Below are positions 16,057-24,963 of a stretch of DNA of 64,000 bases, piece by piece; the first letter of the stretch is position 1, and each line of letters begins with the position of its first letter. The stretch is from positions 5,624,501 to 5,688,500 of the forward strand of contig NZ_CP134223.1 in NCBI RefSeq assembly GCF_031599675.1, in the 5' to 3' direction. A program made the position numbers and the translations under genes. The DNA comes from Paenibacillus pedocola (GTDB lineage Bacteria > Bacillota > Bacilli > Paenibacillales > Paenibacillaceae). The notes beneath the pieces were generated by a model that ran no database searches, was not told where the DNA came from, and saw only the letters and a list, made by a program, of their open reading frames with translations.

Positions 16057-17952
16057 TCATTCGGCCCGGGGCATCGCGGGAATCAATCCTTCCGGAATGA
16101 GCTGGTACTCTCCCCCTTCACTCTCCCCCATATCCGAGGCCTCATATATTAGGTCGTCTCTAAGCATCACGGAATCCGCGTGCAAAGCATCGTTTAAGCC
16201 TGCTTCCTCAGCATGGCCGTTATGCCAGCGGTAAATATAGGCGGTCATTGGGGTGCCATGCGCGGAGACCGCTTCAGGCGTTCCATCCCGGTCAACATCC
16301 GCTTCATGGGTATGTCCGGTGTCCACCCGGAGCACTCCGGCCGGTGTTCCCGCTTCATCTATTGTGTAGTAGCTGCTGAGCGATAAATTCGCCCCCAGCC
16401 CGCCGGTGATTTTCAGCTTCAATCCTGTGAACAGGGATGACACTTCGGCCGTAATATCCTCCGGCTTGCGGTAATTGTAGGTACCGACGGGACCGAGGCT
16501 GTAATGCCCCTTGGCAGTCCCGAGATCGGCATAGACGTGCTCCTCATCCCCCGGTTTGATGTAGAATGTGATCTGTACTCCGCCGAAATTCTCCAGCCAC
16601 TGCCCGGAGATTGTCACCGCATCTGAGGGGATTCCAGCCCAGGCTTCCGCCTTGGGAATATCCTTCATTTCCTGCCAATTCAGCCGGATCAGCCCTGACG
16701 CCTGAACACCGCCGGGAAGTGAGGATTGTCCGGTCACCACCCCCCGCTCCATATCTATACCCTGGAAGGTAAAGGCCCGCTTCCAATCCCTGCCCCCGTT
16801 ATCCGTTGTGTACAGCACCGCCGGATCGTCCGGGCTGCCGGTCACAAACCATCCATGCTGATTGTCTGCCATCGCCAGCTTTGCCGGTATATATCCGGGA
16901 AAAGACTGCTCCCCGTCTGTCCAGGTCTTGCCGCCGTCACGGGTCCAGCCCACTGTGTTGGCGTTATCACAAGGGGAGCAGTAGCCGCTCATATAGGCTT
17001 CCTCATTGCTTAGGACAACGAGCATGCCTGGGGCGGCACCGTTATTGGCCGGAATCTCGTTAACCTCATCCACCGCAAACCCCGGAGCCGGTCCTGCCCC
17101 CGCTGTCCCGTGGTTCAGTACGGTCAGCCAATGCCTGCCTCCATCTGACGTATGAAACAGTGAATACGCCGTCTGGTGCATGCCCGAGTCGCCGATACAT
17201 TCGACCCAGGCATCGTCCGGACCTGTGGAGCGTATAACAGCACCGGTAAGGGAAACCGTCTTGCGCGTCAGTACGGTTCTCCATGTTACGCCGCCGTCCG
17301 TCGTCCGCTGGAAGGCGAAATCCTTGGGCGAAGCGCTGGTGACCGCCCAGCCGTTCAGCCGGTCATAGTAAAAGACACCGCCAACAACATTCCCCGGAAC
17401 AGGGAGACTCCCCCATGTCTGTCCCCCGTCCGTTGTCACGGCAGCACCGCTAAAGCCGGTGTCCGGTGAAATGAAATGCAGGTCCTCCCGGTTCGGGGCA
17501 GAGCCTGTCAGCGTCCAATGCGCTCCACTGTCTTTGGTTCGCAGCAGGCTCCCTGTGTCCAGCTCTGCCCACGCATGCGCGTTGTCCAGGGCGAACAGGC
17601 TCAGCACCGTCCCCGGGCCGGTGTACTGCACCTGCCATTCCGCACCGCCGTTACCGGTGCGGGCAATCCATCCCTTGCCGCCGATCCAGCCGGCGTCCGG
17701 GCCGGTCATCCCCAGCCCGCTGATGCTGCGGATCGGGACCCCCCGCTGCGCGGCACTGCCGGCAGCCGGGGGCGCTGCCGCCGCTGTGCCGGACGGGGGC
17801 GGCACGGAGCTGGCTATCGCCGCCGATGCAGGCGGCGAAGCTGCGGGGGTTGATTCAGCGGCCTCCCCGCCGGAACCCCCGCAGCCTGCCGTGACCAGGA
17901 GCAGCGGAACCAGCAGCGCTGCCGCGGTTTTTCTCAGGATGTCAACAAACAT
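16057..17952 (-). CDS. Ycf48/BNR-like beta-propeller lipoprotein
   Basis: About 631 residues. The signal peptide ends in the lipobox LVTAGC (Cys24), so the protein should be lipid-anchored outside the membrane. A Gly/Ala/Pro/Ser-rich linker follows, then repeated propeller blades with the BNR/Ycf48 pattern: WIARTGNGGAEWQ, LLRTKDSGAHW, TTDGGQTWGS, RTTDGGVTWRT, HTSDGGRHWLT, WTRDGGKTWTD and YTTDNGGRDWKR. The C-terminal part (about 440-631) is a different fold that I do not recognise. Blade proteins of this kind often assist protein assembly or bind glycans; no specific function can be given. I chose the ATG at 17952 (AGAGG 11 nt upstream) over a GTG at 17964. Confidence 0.82.
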   Translation of the reverse strand: MFVDILRKTAAALLVPLLLVTAGCGGSGGEAAESTPAASPPASAAIASSVPPPSGTAAAAPPAAGSAAQRGVPIRSISGLGMTGPDAGWIGGKGWIARTGNGGAEWQVQYTGPGTVLSLFALDNAHAWAELDTGSLLRTKDSGAHWTLTGSAPNREDLHFISPDTGFSGAAVTTDGGQTWGSLPVPGNVVGGVFYYDRLNGWAVTSASPKDFAFQRTTDGGVTWRTVLTRKTVSLTGAVIRSTGPDDAWVECIGDSGMHQTAYSLFHTSDGGRHWLTVLNHGTAGAGPAPGFAVDEVNEIPANNGAAPGMLVVLSNEEAYMSGYCSPCDNANTVGWTRDGGKTWTDGEQSFPGYIPAKLAMADNQHGWFVTGSPDDPAVLYTTDNGGRDWKRAFTFQGIDMERGVVTGQSSLPGGVQASGLIRLNWQEMKDIPKAEAWAGIPSDAVTISGQWLENFGGVQITFYIKPGDEEHVYADLGTAKGHYSLGPVGTYNYRKPEDITAEVSSLFTGLKLKITGGLGANLSLSSYYTIDEAGTPAGVLRVDTGHTHEADVDRDGTPEAVSAHGTPMTAYIYRWHNGHAEEAGLNDALHADSVMLRDDLIYEASDMGESEGGEYQLIPEGLIPAMPRAE

Positions 17953-18085
17953 AGTTATATGCACCTCTGCTTTACCGGAATCTATTGTCTCTATGTAGAA
18001 AAGTATAAGCAGCTTGTGACAGCCAGAGGTAACGGTATAGACGCCTGCGGGTTAAAATCTTGTTGCATTTTCCTGGATTTATTGC

Positions 18086-18120
18086 ATAAAAAAACAGCTC
18101 TCTCCTAAGAGAAAGCTGTG
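18086..18120 (-). terminator. Intrinsic terminator after the sulP remnant
   Basis: Minus-strand ACAGCTTTCTC pairs with GAGAGAGCTGT and is followed by seven Ts. Confidence 0.8.
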
Positions 18121-18139
18121 AATAGATTTCTTATTGCCG

Positions 18140-18451
18140 TTACAGGTGGCCACCGGACAAAGCAAGCCCGATCCGGTTGACAAGACGCGTGCTTTCTTCG
18201 TTCAGCCCGGTAACCTTCACCTTTTTACCGAGTGCGTCATATCTGCTGATTGTCTTGGCAATGGCGCCAGCAGCCGACTGGTCCCATACATGCGAATGGG
18301 TAAAGCCGATAATAACCTGTTCAGGATCGCCATCATAATTGAACGCATGGACGAAATGGCTTGTCGTACCGAAGAACAGCTGCCCGGAGACCGTATACGT
18401 TGCCGTACCGCCGAGCACAAGAATAAGCAACAGCAGGAAAATGCCTTACTC
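18140..18451 (-). pseudogene. C-terminal remnant of a SulP-family anion transporter
   Basis: The reading frame encodes only the end of a SulP/SLC26 transporter: a hydrophobic stub (IFLLLLILVLGG), a strand resembling the linker to the STAS domain (TYTVSGQLFFGTTSHFVHAF), and a near-complete STAS domain (VIIGFTHSHVWDQSAAGAIAKT, KVKVTGLNEESTRLV). Intact SulP proteins have about 500 residues with 10-14 membrane helices, and those are absent. A TAA stops the frame just upstream, and the next 90 bp to aroA carry nothing recognisable. No start codon with a ribosome binding site is present. Best read as a truncated pseudogene; a free STAS protein from a TTG start is possible but less likely. Confidence 0.75.
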
Positions 18452-18542
18452 CCCACAAAAGTTCCGCATCCGCTTGTAAGCGGTTGTTTAGGACTTATCC
18501 TCGCAATTGCTGCGAATATCTTAAAAATTCAATTGTTTTAAA

Positions 18543-19619
18543 TTAACGGAACAACCCGGAAGCCTTAACCTCACTGAAGAAGGTATTGAACTCCTCAATG
18601 TTCAGCTGCTGCGCCGCATCAGAGAGTGCTGTAGCCGGATCAGGATGCACCTCGACCATAATACCGTCGGCTCCGGCAGCAAGCGCGGCTTTGGCACAAG
18701 GAATCAGGATATCTTTGCGTCCGGTGGAATGGGTAACATCGACCAGCACCGGCAGGTGGCTCTCCTGCTTGAGAATCGGCACCGCTGAAATATCCAGCGT
18801 ATTGCGTGTCCATTTCTCATAAGTGCGGATCCCGCGTTCGATCAGCATGACCTGCGTATTTCCGCGTGACATGATGTATTCAGCGGCATGAAGGAATTCC
18901 TCCATCGTTGCAGCAAGGCCCCGTTTCAGCAGGACCGGCTTATTCAGCTCACCGGCGGCTTTCAGGAGTTCGAAGTTCTGCATATTGCGTGCACCGATCT
19001 GGATGATGTCCACATAATCCAGCGCAGGCTCAAGATGTGCCGGATCGACGATTTCACTGATCGTAAGCAGGCCGTATTCGTCTGCCGCTTCGCGGAGAAT
19101 ACGCAGGCCATCCATGCCCAGCCCCTGGAAATCATACGGGGAGGTCCGGGGTTTGAACGCACCTCCGCGCATTACCTTGATCCCGGCTTTTTGCAGTGCT
19201 GCGGCTACAGTGCGGGTCTGAAGCTCGCTCTCTACGGAGCAAGGTCCGGCTACCATCACCGAGGACAGGCCGCCGATCGTAATATCCCCCGGCAGGACAA
19301 TAACGGTGTCCTCCTTGCGTGTTTTCCGGCTGACCAGCAGGCTTTTCTTATGTTCATCAGACTGCAGATCCAGAGAAGCAGCGAAGATTTGCTTGAAGAG
19401 GCTGCGGATCGTTCCGCTTGTGAAAGGCCCTTTATTGCTCGCTACAAGCTTCTCCAGCATCGCTTTTTCACGTTCCGGATCAAATTTCGGCACGCCCTGC
19501 TTTTCTTTTACAACTCCAATTTCCTGCACAACCTGGGCACGCTCCGAGATTAACTCCAGCAGCTGTCCATTGATTTCATCCAGACGGGCTCTCAGCCCAT
19601 CCAATTCCACGTTAGTCAT
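18543..19619 (-). CDS. aroA: Bifunctional DAHP synthase / chorismate mutase
   Basis: First step of the shikimate pathway (PEP plus erythrose 4-phosphate to DAHP) fused to chorismate mutase. 358 residues: an N-terminal AroQ-type mutase (about 1-88, LDGLRARLDEINGQLLELISERAQVV) and a C-terminal type Ib DAHP synthase (about 115-355) with VMVAGPCSVESE, MRGGAFKPRTSPYDFQGLG, IGARNMQNFELL, PVLLKRGLAATMEEFLHAAEY and DVTHSTGRKD. This is the B. subtilis AroA architecture, in which the mutase domain confers feedback sensitivity to prephenate/chorismate. A T-box leader upstream adds control by tRNA charging. Confidence 0.97.
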   Translation of the reverse strand: MTNVELDGLRARLDEINGQLLELISERAQVVQEIGVVKEKQGVPKFDPEREKAMLEKLVASNKGPFTSGTIRSLFKQIFAASLDLQSDEHKKSLLVSRKTRKEDTVIVLPGDITIGGLSSVMVAGPCSVESELQTRTVAAALQKAGIKVMRGGAFKPRTSPYDFQGLGMDGLRILREAADEYGLLTISEIVDPAHLEPALDYVDIIQIGARNMQNFELLKAAGELNKPVLLKRGLAATMEEFLHAAEYIMSRGNTQVMLIERGIRTYEKWTRNTLDISAVPILKQESHLPVLVDVTHSTGRKDILIPCAKAALAAGADGIMVEVHPDPATALSDAAQQLNIEEFNTFFSEVKASGLFR

Positions 19620-19659
19620 TACCTTCCACTCCCTCTTTTAAATTAATTGCATCTATGAA

Positions 19660-19975
19660 CGCAAAAAGGCCCCCGTCGCAAGGGACGAGGAGCCGTGGTA
19701 CCACCCTTATTTAGAGATTAACCCGAAATACGAGGCGCGGGGAATGGAAAGCTGCTTCTTCCCGGCCAGGATTAACTCTGTCTTACACCCGGTAACGCGG
19801 AGCGCGGGCCTCCCTACGCATATCTGCTGCAGCAAATACTTCAGGGGCCGACTCGGAAGTGAACTTCGGTACTAAACGTCTCATGAGGGTGCTCTCAGTC
19901 TCCGGCACGCCTTCCCTGTTAAGATCCGTACATAGCACTTACTCTCTTCGTCATCGTCGTTAGAGAATATTTCGG
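19660..19975 (-). ncRNA. T-box leader of aroA
   Basis: The minus strand carries the conserved T-box sequence AGGGTGGTACCACGG (antiterminator, 19693-19708), followed by a terminator stem (GGCTCCTCGTC with GACGGGGGCC) and TTTTT. About 200 nt upstream is a Stem I with the typical TAACGACGATGACGAAGAGAGTA start and the distal AGACTGAGAGCACC element. Specifier-loop candidate: GAAGTTCACTTCCGAGT, giving UUC (Phe, complement at 19861-19863) followed by the usual A; an alternative UAC (Tyr) lies nearby. Presence of the T-box is secure, its specificity less so. Confidence 0.93.
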
Positions 19976-20000
19976 CACGTCTTATGTGCCGGTTTCTGCT

Positions 20001-20029
20001 ATCTTAATCAAAATATTCACATGATGCAA
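20001..20029 (-). promoter_or_regulatory. Candidate promoter of the aroA T-box transcript
   Basis: Minus-strand TTGCAT, 17-bp spacer, TAAGAT. It lies just upstream of the leader RNA. Confidence 0.6.
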
Positions 20030-20083
20030 GGGGATATTGCACCGTTTCACAGCTTTAATGCAATAAATTTACCTGGAGTTTAT

Positions 20084-22345
20084 TTAATCTCCGAAAAATT
20101 TCGCAATCAGATTCGTAACCGCCTCACTGCGCAGCGGTTTGCTGATGTATTCATCCATTCCCGTCTCCAGGCATTGTTCACGGTCACCCTTCAGCGCATT
20201 GGCCGTGACGGCGATAATCACCGGCTGCTTGTCCGGAGCAAGTGTCCGCCTGATTGCCGCTGTAGCTTCCAAACCGTTCATTCCGGGCATCTGCACATCC
20301 ATAAAAATAAGATCATAATCGGTACTGCCCGTCATCTCCACCACCTGCAGGCCATCCGCGGCCACATCAACGGAAAACCCTCGCTTCTCCAAAATTTTAC
20401 GCAGCACGATTTGGTTAATCTCGTTATCCTCCGCCACCAGGATCCGCAAGTTGCGGTTGACCGGGCCTGAGCCTGCAAGTAAATTACCGAACGTGTCGGC
20501 GGAAGTATCGTTTCTCAGGCGGAGCTTCACCGTAAACTCAAAGGTCGCCCCCTGCTTCACACTGGTGTCCAAGCCGATGGCTCCCCCCATCAGTTCTACC
20601 AGCTGCTTCGCTATCGCCAGGCCGAGACCTGTGCCTTCATGGCGCCGGCCCATGAAATGATCCAACTGTACAAACGGCTCAAACAGCTTGTCTGCAGAGT
20701 CCTCAGGAATGCCAATTCCGGTATCCGCAACTTTGAAATGCAGTGTAACCTGTCCGCCTGTCTGGACCAGGCTTTGGACTTTAACCGTTACACCTCCGGT
20801 ATAAGTGAACTTAATCGCATTGCCAACCAGATTCAGCAGGATCTGCTTTAACCGCTCCCCGTCACCAATCACCAGCTTGGGTATAGCGGGATCTACAAAG
20901 ACCTCAATCGTCAGCCCTTTAGCCTCTGCCTTATGCTGCAGAAGTTCAAGAGCAGAATCTATACATTCCTCCAGCACAAAAAGATCCTCATGAAGAGCCG
21001 TTTTGCCGGCTTCATTCTTGGAGAAATCCAGAATATCATTAATGATATTCAGAAGGGTGTCACCGCTCTGCCGGATGATCTCCAGATACTCCCTCTGGGT
21101 AGACCCAGGCTCACTGATATCCAGCAGTAAATCGGTCATCCCGATCACACCATTCATTGGAGTACGGATCTCATGGCTCATCATCGCCAGGAATTCACTT
21201 TTTGCACGGTTCGTGCTCTCGGCGGTTTCCTTGGCAATTAGCAGCTTTTTCTGTTCCGTAATGTCCTTAACGATGATATAAAAGCCTACCGTAGCCTTAT
21301 TGATGATGATCGGAGCAATAGTAGTCAACACTTCGACCGTATGTCCGTCCTTGTGCCAGACAAGGTCAATATTCCGTTCCTTACTGCTGTTTCCGTTGGT
21401 ATAGCCGAGCACATCGTTAACATGATGATCCCCGATGATCCGGCCTACACTCTTGCCGGCCAGCTCAGAGACGGGGTAGCCTGTCAGCTGGCAGGCCTGC
21501 TCATTGCAATTGATAATGTTGCCCTGCAGATCCAGTGAAATAATGGCATCATGATTGTATTTCTTAAGGGAGGTGTAGCGTTCGATAGATTCCTGCAGCT
21601 TCCGCTCCACATTTTTGCGCTCGGTGATGTCCCGGCCTACAGCAAGCACGCTTGGGCTGTCCGGGTCATCCACTATACGTAAAGTGAATTCAATCCACAA
21701 ATATCGCCCGTCAGCGTGAAGAACCCGCAGCTGAATACTCCGGAGTTCGGCTACTTGCGGAAGACTGAGGGAGGCACGATCCTCCGGATGGATCAGGCTG
21801 CGGATATCGCGTCCGATCAGCTCCTCCGGTTCATAGCCCAGCACTTCCTTAACCGACGGTGAGCAATACCGGCAAACATTGTCGGGTGTGGCATAATACA
21901 CCACATCACTAATATTCGCGGCAATCAGCCTATACAGCTCGTCAGACGAGGGGTAACGAGTCTGGGCTTTTGCTTCAGCCGGAGGCTTCGTCAGGTGAAT
22001 AATATAATACAGTTCTGTACCCGTAGAAGGATCTCTGATAAGTGCGGTATGCAGCAACACGGGAACCGGCATACCTTTACCATGGACCAGTCTGATTTCG
22101 CATTCAAAAAAGGGAACCCCGCTTGTTTTCAGAGCCCCCATCTTCCTGCTATGTAACTCTATAGAATCTTTGTACACAAGCTCCCTGAAATCATGCCCCA
22201 GGAGCTGTTCTTCCGTATATCCAAGCATCGAGACTACAGCCGGATTGATGCTCGTCCATTTGAGGTCAAGAGACAGAAAAGCCATTCCGCTGATACCCGT
22301 TCGGTATACTTCTCCAAAGTGCTGCTCTTTCAACATCTGATCCAC
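20084..22345 (-). CDS. PAS-containing hybrid sensor histidine kinase
   Basis: 753 residues without obvious membrane helices, so probably cytoplasmic. Three PAS/PAC modules (about 10-130, 140-255 and 260-375; PAC-like ends at VAVGRDITERKNVE and IIVKDITEQKKL), a HisKA domain with the phospho-acceptor His (about 391) in FLAMMSHEIRTPMNGVIG, a HATPase domain (LVGNAIKFTYTGGV, ADTGIGIPED, GTGLGLAIAKQLV) and a C-terminal receiver with Asp about 683 in DLIFMDVQMPGMNG. A multistep phosphorelay or autoregulated kinase is expected. The stand-alone receiver encoded at 23.6 kb on the same strand is a possible partner. Signal unknown. Confidence 0.92.
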   Translation of the reverse strand: MDQMLKEQHFGEVYRTGISGMAFLSLDLKWTSINPAVVSMLGYTEEQLLGHDFRELVYKDSIELHSRKMGALKTSGVPFFECEIRLVHGKGMPVPVLLHTALIRDPSTGTELYYIIHLTKPPAEAKAQTRYPSSDELYRLIAANISDVVYYATPDNVCRYCSPSVKEVLGYEPEELIGRDIRSLIHPEDRASLSLPQVAELRSIQLRVLHADGRYLWIEFTLRIVDDPDSPSVLAVGRDITERKNVERKLQESIERYTSLKKYNHDAIISLDLQGNIINCNEQACQLTGYPVSELAGKSVGRIIGDHHVNDVLGYTNGNSSKERNIDLVWHKDGHTVEVLTTIAPIIINKATVGFYIIVKDITEQKKLLIAKETAESTNRAKSEFLAMMSHEIRTPMNGVIGMTDLLLDISEPGSTQREYLEIIRQSGDTLLNIINDILDFSKNEAGKTALHEDLFVLEECIDSALELLQHKAEAKGLTIEVFVDPAIPKLVIGDGERLKQILLNLVGNAIKFTYTGGVTVKVQSLVQTGGQVTLHFKVADTGIGIPEDSADKLFEPFVQLDHFMGRRHEGTGLGLAIAKQLVELMGGAIGLDTSVKQGATFEFTVKLRLRNDTSADTFGNLLAGSGPVNRNLRILVAEDNEINQIVLRKILEKRGFSVDVAADGLQVVEMTGSTDYDLIFMDVQMPGMNGLEATAAIRRTLAPDKQPVIIAVTANALKGDREQCLETGMDEYISKPLRSEAVTNLIAKFFGD

Positions 22346-22434
22346 CGCCCGTTTTGTGGAGTAATGAAAGCAATTCCATTATTTAAAAACTGTAATATTA
22401 ATATCTTGCATATCCGGGCGAAAGTCAAATGCTA

Positions 22435-23430
22435 TTAAATGGAATAAAATACCTGTTTGCCAGAAAGAAAATCCCTGCACTGGGAACTGCATACTTTTGC
22501 TGCATTTTCTTTAATCCAGCCGTTGCGGTTAGAATCATGAATGAAAAAGAGATAACTGATGAAAATGTCCATAAAGATTTGCCCTTCTATGTACCGGAGC
22601 TGGTCAAATTGAAAGTTTGTCTTAGAAGCATAGCCTTCCAGAAAGGTATGCCGAAGTTCACTTGGCAGCATAGAGGACGCACTGCCGAGATCAAACAGAT
22701 AATATCCGTAACCGGAGAATCCGAAATCGATGTAACAAGGACCCTCAGGAGCGACAATAATATTTCCAAGCTGAACATCGGCATGGATGATCCCCCACTC
22801 CTGCTGGTCATCCAATTCACGGAGTTGTCCTTTTACACAGTCCAGAACCTCTCGAATGATCCCATAATGCTCCTCACTATACAGGCCGGCTTCAACACCA
22901 TATTGCAGCTCCTTGATAGCGCTGTCTATCCGCTCAGCACCGTATACAGGCCTGCTCAGTTCAGGATGTACCGACTCGCGTGAAAACCTGTGAAGCTCCG
23001 CCAGCCGCTCGCCCAGTGCAAAAACAATCTGCGGGGCATTTTCTTCCTCCAGGGTAAGAACATTACCTTCAATCCACTCCAGCAGAGTTGCATAGCAATC
23101 ACCAAGCTCACTTCCGGTATAGGCTGTTACAAACTGCCCCAGGCGGCCCGCGACCGGTTTCTGCACAGGCAAAAGGTTGCTATGGTCTAAGCCCAGAAGG
23201 ATGTACATCTCGGACTCCAATCCTTCAAGCGTATGCTGTATACCGAACAGGCCCGCTGTTGCCGGTTTGTGAATACGGAGCAGGTAGGTCTTATTGCTGT
23301 CTTTATCCTTTACCTTAAACGTAATATTCTCATTATGTCTTATGAATTCTATTTCCGGGTCAGTTATTGAATATAGTAAAAGTACTTCAGCCGCATGATG
23401 GTTCATGTCATTGACAATGGCGAATTCCAT
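22435..23430 (-). CDS. Aminoglycoside phosphotransferase (APH)-family kinase
   Basis: About 331 residues of the APH/choline-kinase fold. Visible: ATP-site strand NITFKVKDKDSNKTYLLRIHKP, catalytic loop IIHADVQLGNIIV (H-x-D-x5-N) and metal-binding IDFGFSGYG. Families like this phosphorylate small hydroxyl compounds (antibiotics, homoserine, choline, thiamine, sugars), and the sequence does not identify the substrate. I chose the ATG at 23430 because GAGGG lies 7 nt upstream; the frame is open to 23544 with a weaker site. It sits between the receiver gene and the hybrid kinase gene on the same strand. Confidence 0.82.
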   Translation of the reverse strand: MEFAIVNDMNHHAAEVLLLYSITDPEIEFIRHNENITFKVKDKDSNKTYLLRIHKPATAGLFGIQHTLEGLESEMYILLGLDHSNLLPVQKPVAGRLGQFVTAYTGSELGDCYATLLEWIEGNVLTLEEENAPQIVFALGERLAELHRFSRESVHPELSRPVYGAERIDSAIKELQYGVEAGLYSEEHYGIIREVLDCVKGQLRELDDQQEWGIIHADVQLGNIIVAPEGPCYIDFGFSGYGYYLFDLGSASSMLPSELRHTFLEGYASKTNFQFDQLRYIEGQIFMDIFISYLFFIHDSNRNGWIKENAAKVCSSQCRDFLSGKQVFYSI

Positions 23431-23554
23431 GATAAATCCCTCATCCCTGAATTTTCCTTTTAATATATCATGTAATGTTTCGGTGTTATATGACCCTTTT
23501 CCCCACGAACCGGCCATCAGACGGAGTTCTCCCCAGTTCCCCATCTTTGATAAA

Positions 23555-23944
23555 TCAGGGCTTCCAGGCTAACAGTGCTTTTACGGTATCCGTAAAGGCA
23601 CTGACCTGAAAAGGTTTAGTAATGTAAGCAGCAAATCCTGTTTCCCGGGCCCGTTCAATATCTGTACGCAGGGCAAATGCACTGATTGCCACTACCGGTA
23701 TATGCCGGGTATCCTCCCTTGCCTTTAACCATTCCAATGCCTCATATCCATTCAGGCCGGGTAAGCCGATATCGAGAATGATCAGATCCGGCAGCCGCCG
23801 GACTGCAATGTCCAGGCCCATCTCCGCCGTTTCAGCTTTCAGCAGCAATAAGGAGGGCAGATTTTTTTTGAAGATATGATGCATTAAGGCCATGTTAAGC
23901 TCATTATCTTCTACATACAGCACAGTCCGCTTGTATTCCTCCAT
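23555..23944 (-). CDS. Single-domain response regulator
   Basis: 129 residues, a receiver domain only (DivK/CheY/Spo0F type). Acidic pocket YVEDNELN, phospho-acceptor in PDLIILDIGLPGLNGYEALEW, switch residue region VVAISAFAL and lysine motif AYITKPFQ. No output domain, so it would act as a phosphorelay intermediate or by protein contact; the hybrid kinase encoded downstream is the obvious candidate partner (inferred from location). The ATG at 23944 has GGGG 9 nt upstream; the frame is open to 23977. Confidence 0.9.
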   Translation of the reverse strand: MEEYKRTVLYVEDNELNMALMHHIFKKNLPSLLLLKAETAEMGLDIAVRRLPDLIILDIGLPGLNGYEALEWLKAREDTRHIPVVAISAFALRTDIERARETGFAAYITKPFQVSAFTDTVKALLAWKP

Positions 23945-23982
23945 CCGCCAAATCCCCCCCAAATGTTTACGATCCATGGAAA

Positions 23983-24024
23983 AAGAAAAAACCGAAGAAA
24001 GGGACCTTTCCCCCTTCTCCGGCT
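23983..24024 (-). terminator. Intrinsic terminator after the MpsC-domain gene
   Basis: Minus-strand CCGGAGAAGGGG pairs with CCCTTTCTTCGG and is followed by TTTTTTC. Confidence 0.75.
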
Positions 24025-24086
24025 CATGTCCGGCTCATTCGCATGTCCGACTCATTTCCGCCTCATATATAGTTCGATGATCTGGT

Positions 24087-24761
24087 TTAAAGAAAAGTAT
24101 ATGCGATCACGCTTGTATCCTTATTGAAATCCCAATCCACATAAATGTCGGACAGCTCCTTGCCCAGCATTGGTGCAATTGTGGTGGTATCTTCGAGGTA
24201 GCGTTTTTCCATCTTGCGTTTCGTGGTTTTGAGCGTATTCTCATAGCCGAGGCCTATCAGTTCCTTCTCCAAAGGAATCAGGATGCCTTCGCGTTTGATG
24301 ATCAGGGTACGGGGCCCCAGCCACCAGGAATCGGTAAACTCGGGTTCCTTCTGTACTTTTCTGCTCACTTCATTGATCTGGGCATGAACTTCATCCCGTC
24401 CGGCATACTCATCGACTGCTACTCCGTCGTTCTTCAGGAGGGCAACGATCATCCCAGACGCATTATGTATACCCCAATCATAAAAAATCTCGCCAACCTC
24501 AATCGACATATTGTCCTGCAGGTAAGCCGATAGCTCAGGAAGCAGTGACTTCATCAGAAGCTCACGTGTATAGCGGAACGCCTGCTCCTCTTCCTTATTC
24601 AGCAGAAATCTCTCTACAGGCCCGATAAAATTCCGGATATGCAGTGCGATGCATTGCTTCCCGATAGAAACATGTATAGACTCGGGGCCTTTCCCGAAAC
24701 GTTCCCTAAGTAGTCTTCCTGTGTAACTGGAAAATTGGCTAGTAAGTTCTGTAGTACTCAT
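24087..24761 (-). CDS. DUF2294/MpsC-domain protein (two copies)
   Basis: 224 residues containing two DUF2294-like halves: residues about 8-110 (SYTGRLLRERFGKGPESIHVSIGKQCIALHIRNFIGPVE) and about 120-224 (QINEVSRKVQKEPEF...WWLGPRTLIIKREGILIPLEK). DUF2294 corresponds to Pfam MpsC, named after a component of a staphylococcal cation-translocating system, but most members are soluble and uncharacterised; no membrane segment is visible here. Start chosen at MSTTELTS, with GGAGG 7 nt upstream; the frame is open to 24836. It is divergent from the glutathione peroxidase gene. Confidence 0.8.
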   Translation of the reverse strand: MSTTELTSQFSSYTGRLLRERFGKGPESIHVSIGKQCIALHIRNFIGPVERFLLNKEEEQAFRYTRELLMKSLLPELSAYLQDNMSIEVGEIFYDWGIHNASGMIVALLKNDGVAVDEYAGRDEVHAQINEVSRKVQKEPEFTDSWWLGPRTLIIKREGILIPLEKELIGLGYENTLKTTKRKMEKRYLEDTTTIAPMLGKELSDIYVDWDFNKDTSVIAYTFL

Positions 24762-24887
24762 TGGATTTCCTCCAGCAATGTATTCTTTTAAGTGCCTGGG
24801 GAGATACTCCGCCTGCCGGAGAAACGATTCGTACATCTTAGTATAATATCAACAGACAGCTTCGTACATAAAAAAATAAGCAGATCA

Positions 24888-24916
24888 TTGACACGAACAA
24901 TTAGATTGTATACAAT
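24888..24916 (+). promoter_or_regulatory. Glutathione peroxidase promoter
   Basis: Perfect TTGACA, 17-bp spacer, TACAAT. The OhrR-like palindrome covers the spacer and the -10. Confidence 0.85.
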
Positions 24917-24925
24917 CTAATTGTT
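24896..24925. promoter_or_regulatory. OhrR/MarR-type operator (30-bp perfect palindrome)
   Basis: Both halves read AACAATTAGATTGTA from their outer ends, a perfect 15+15 palindrome. It closely resembles the B. subtilis OhrR operator (TACAATTAAATTGTA half-site). It overlaps the promoter, so repression relieved by organic peroxides is expected. No ohrR gene is in the window. Confidence 0.85.
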
Positions 24926-24963
24926 TAATACATATAACGCGTATCGGAAGGATGAAGCTGCCA

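Noticed and set aside
19660..19975. Protein-coding frames in the aroA leader
   Set aside because: The T-box RNA explains the conserved sequence; no frame has a ribosome binding site.
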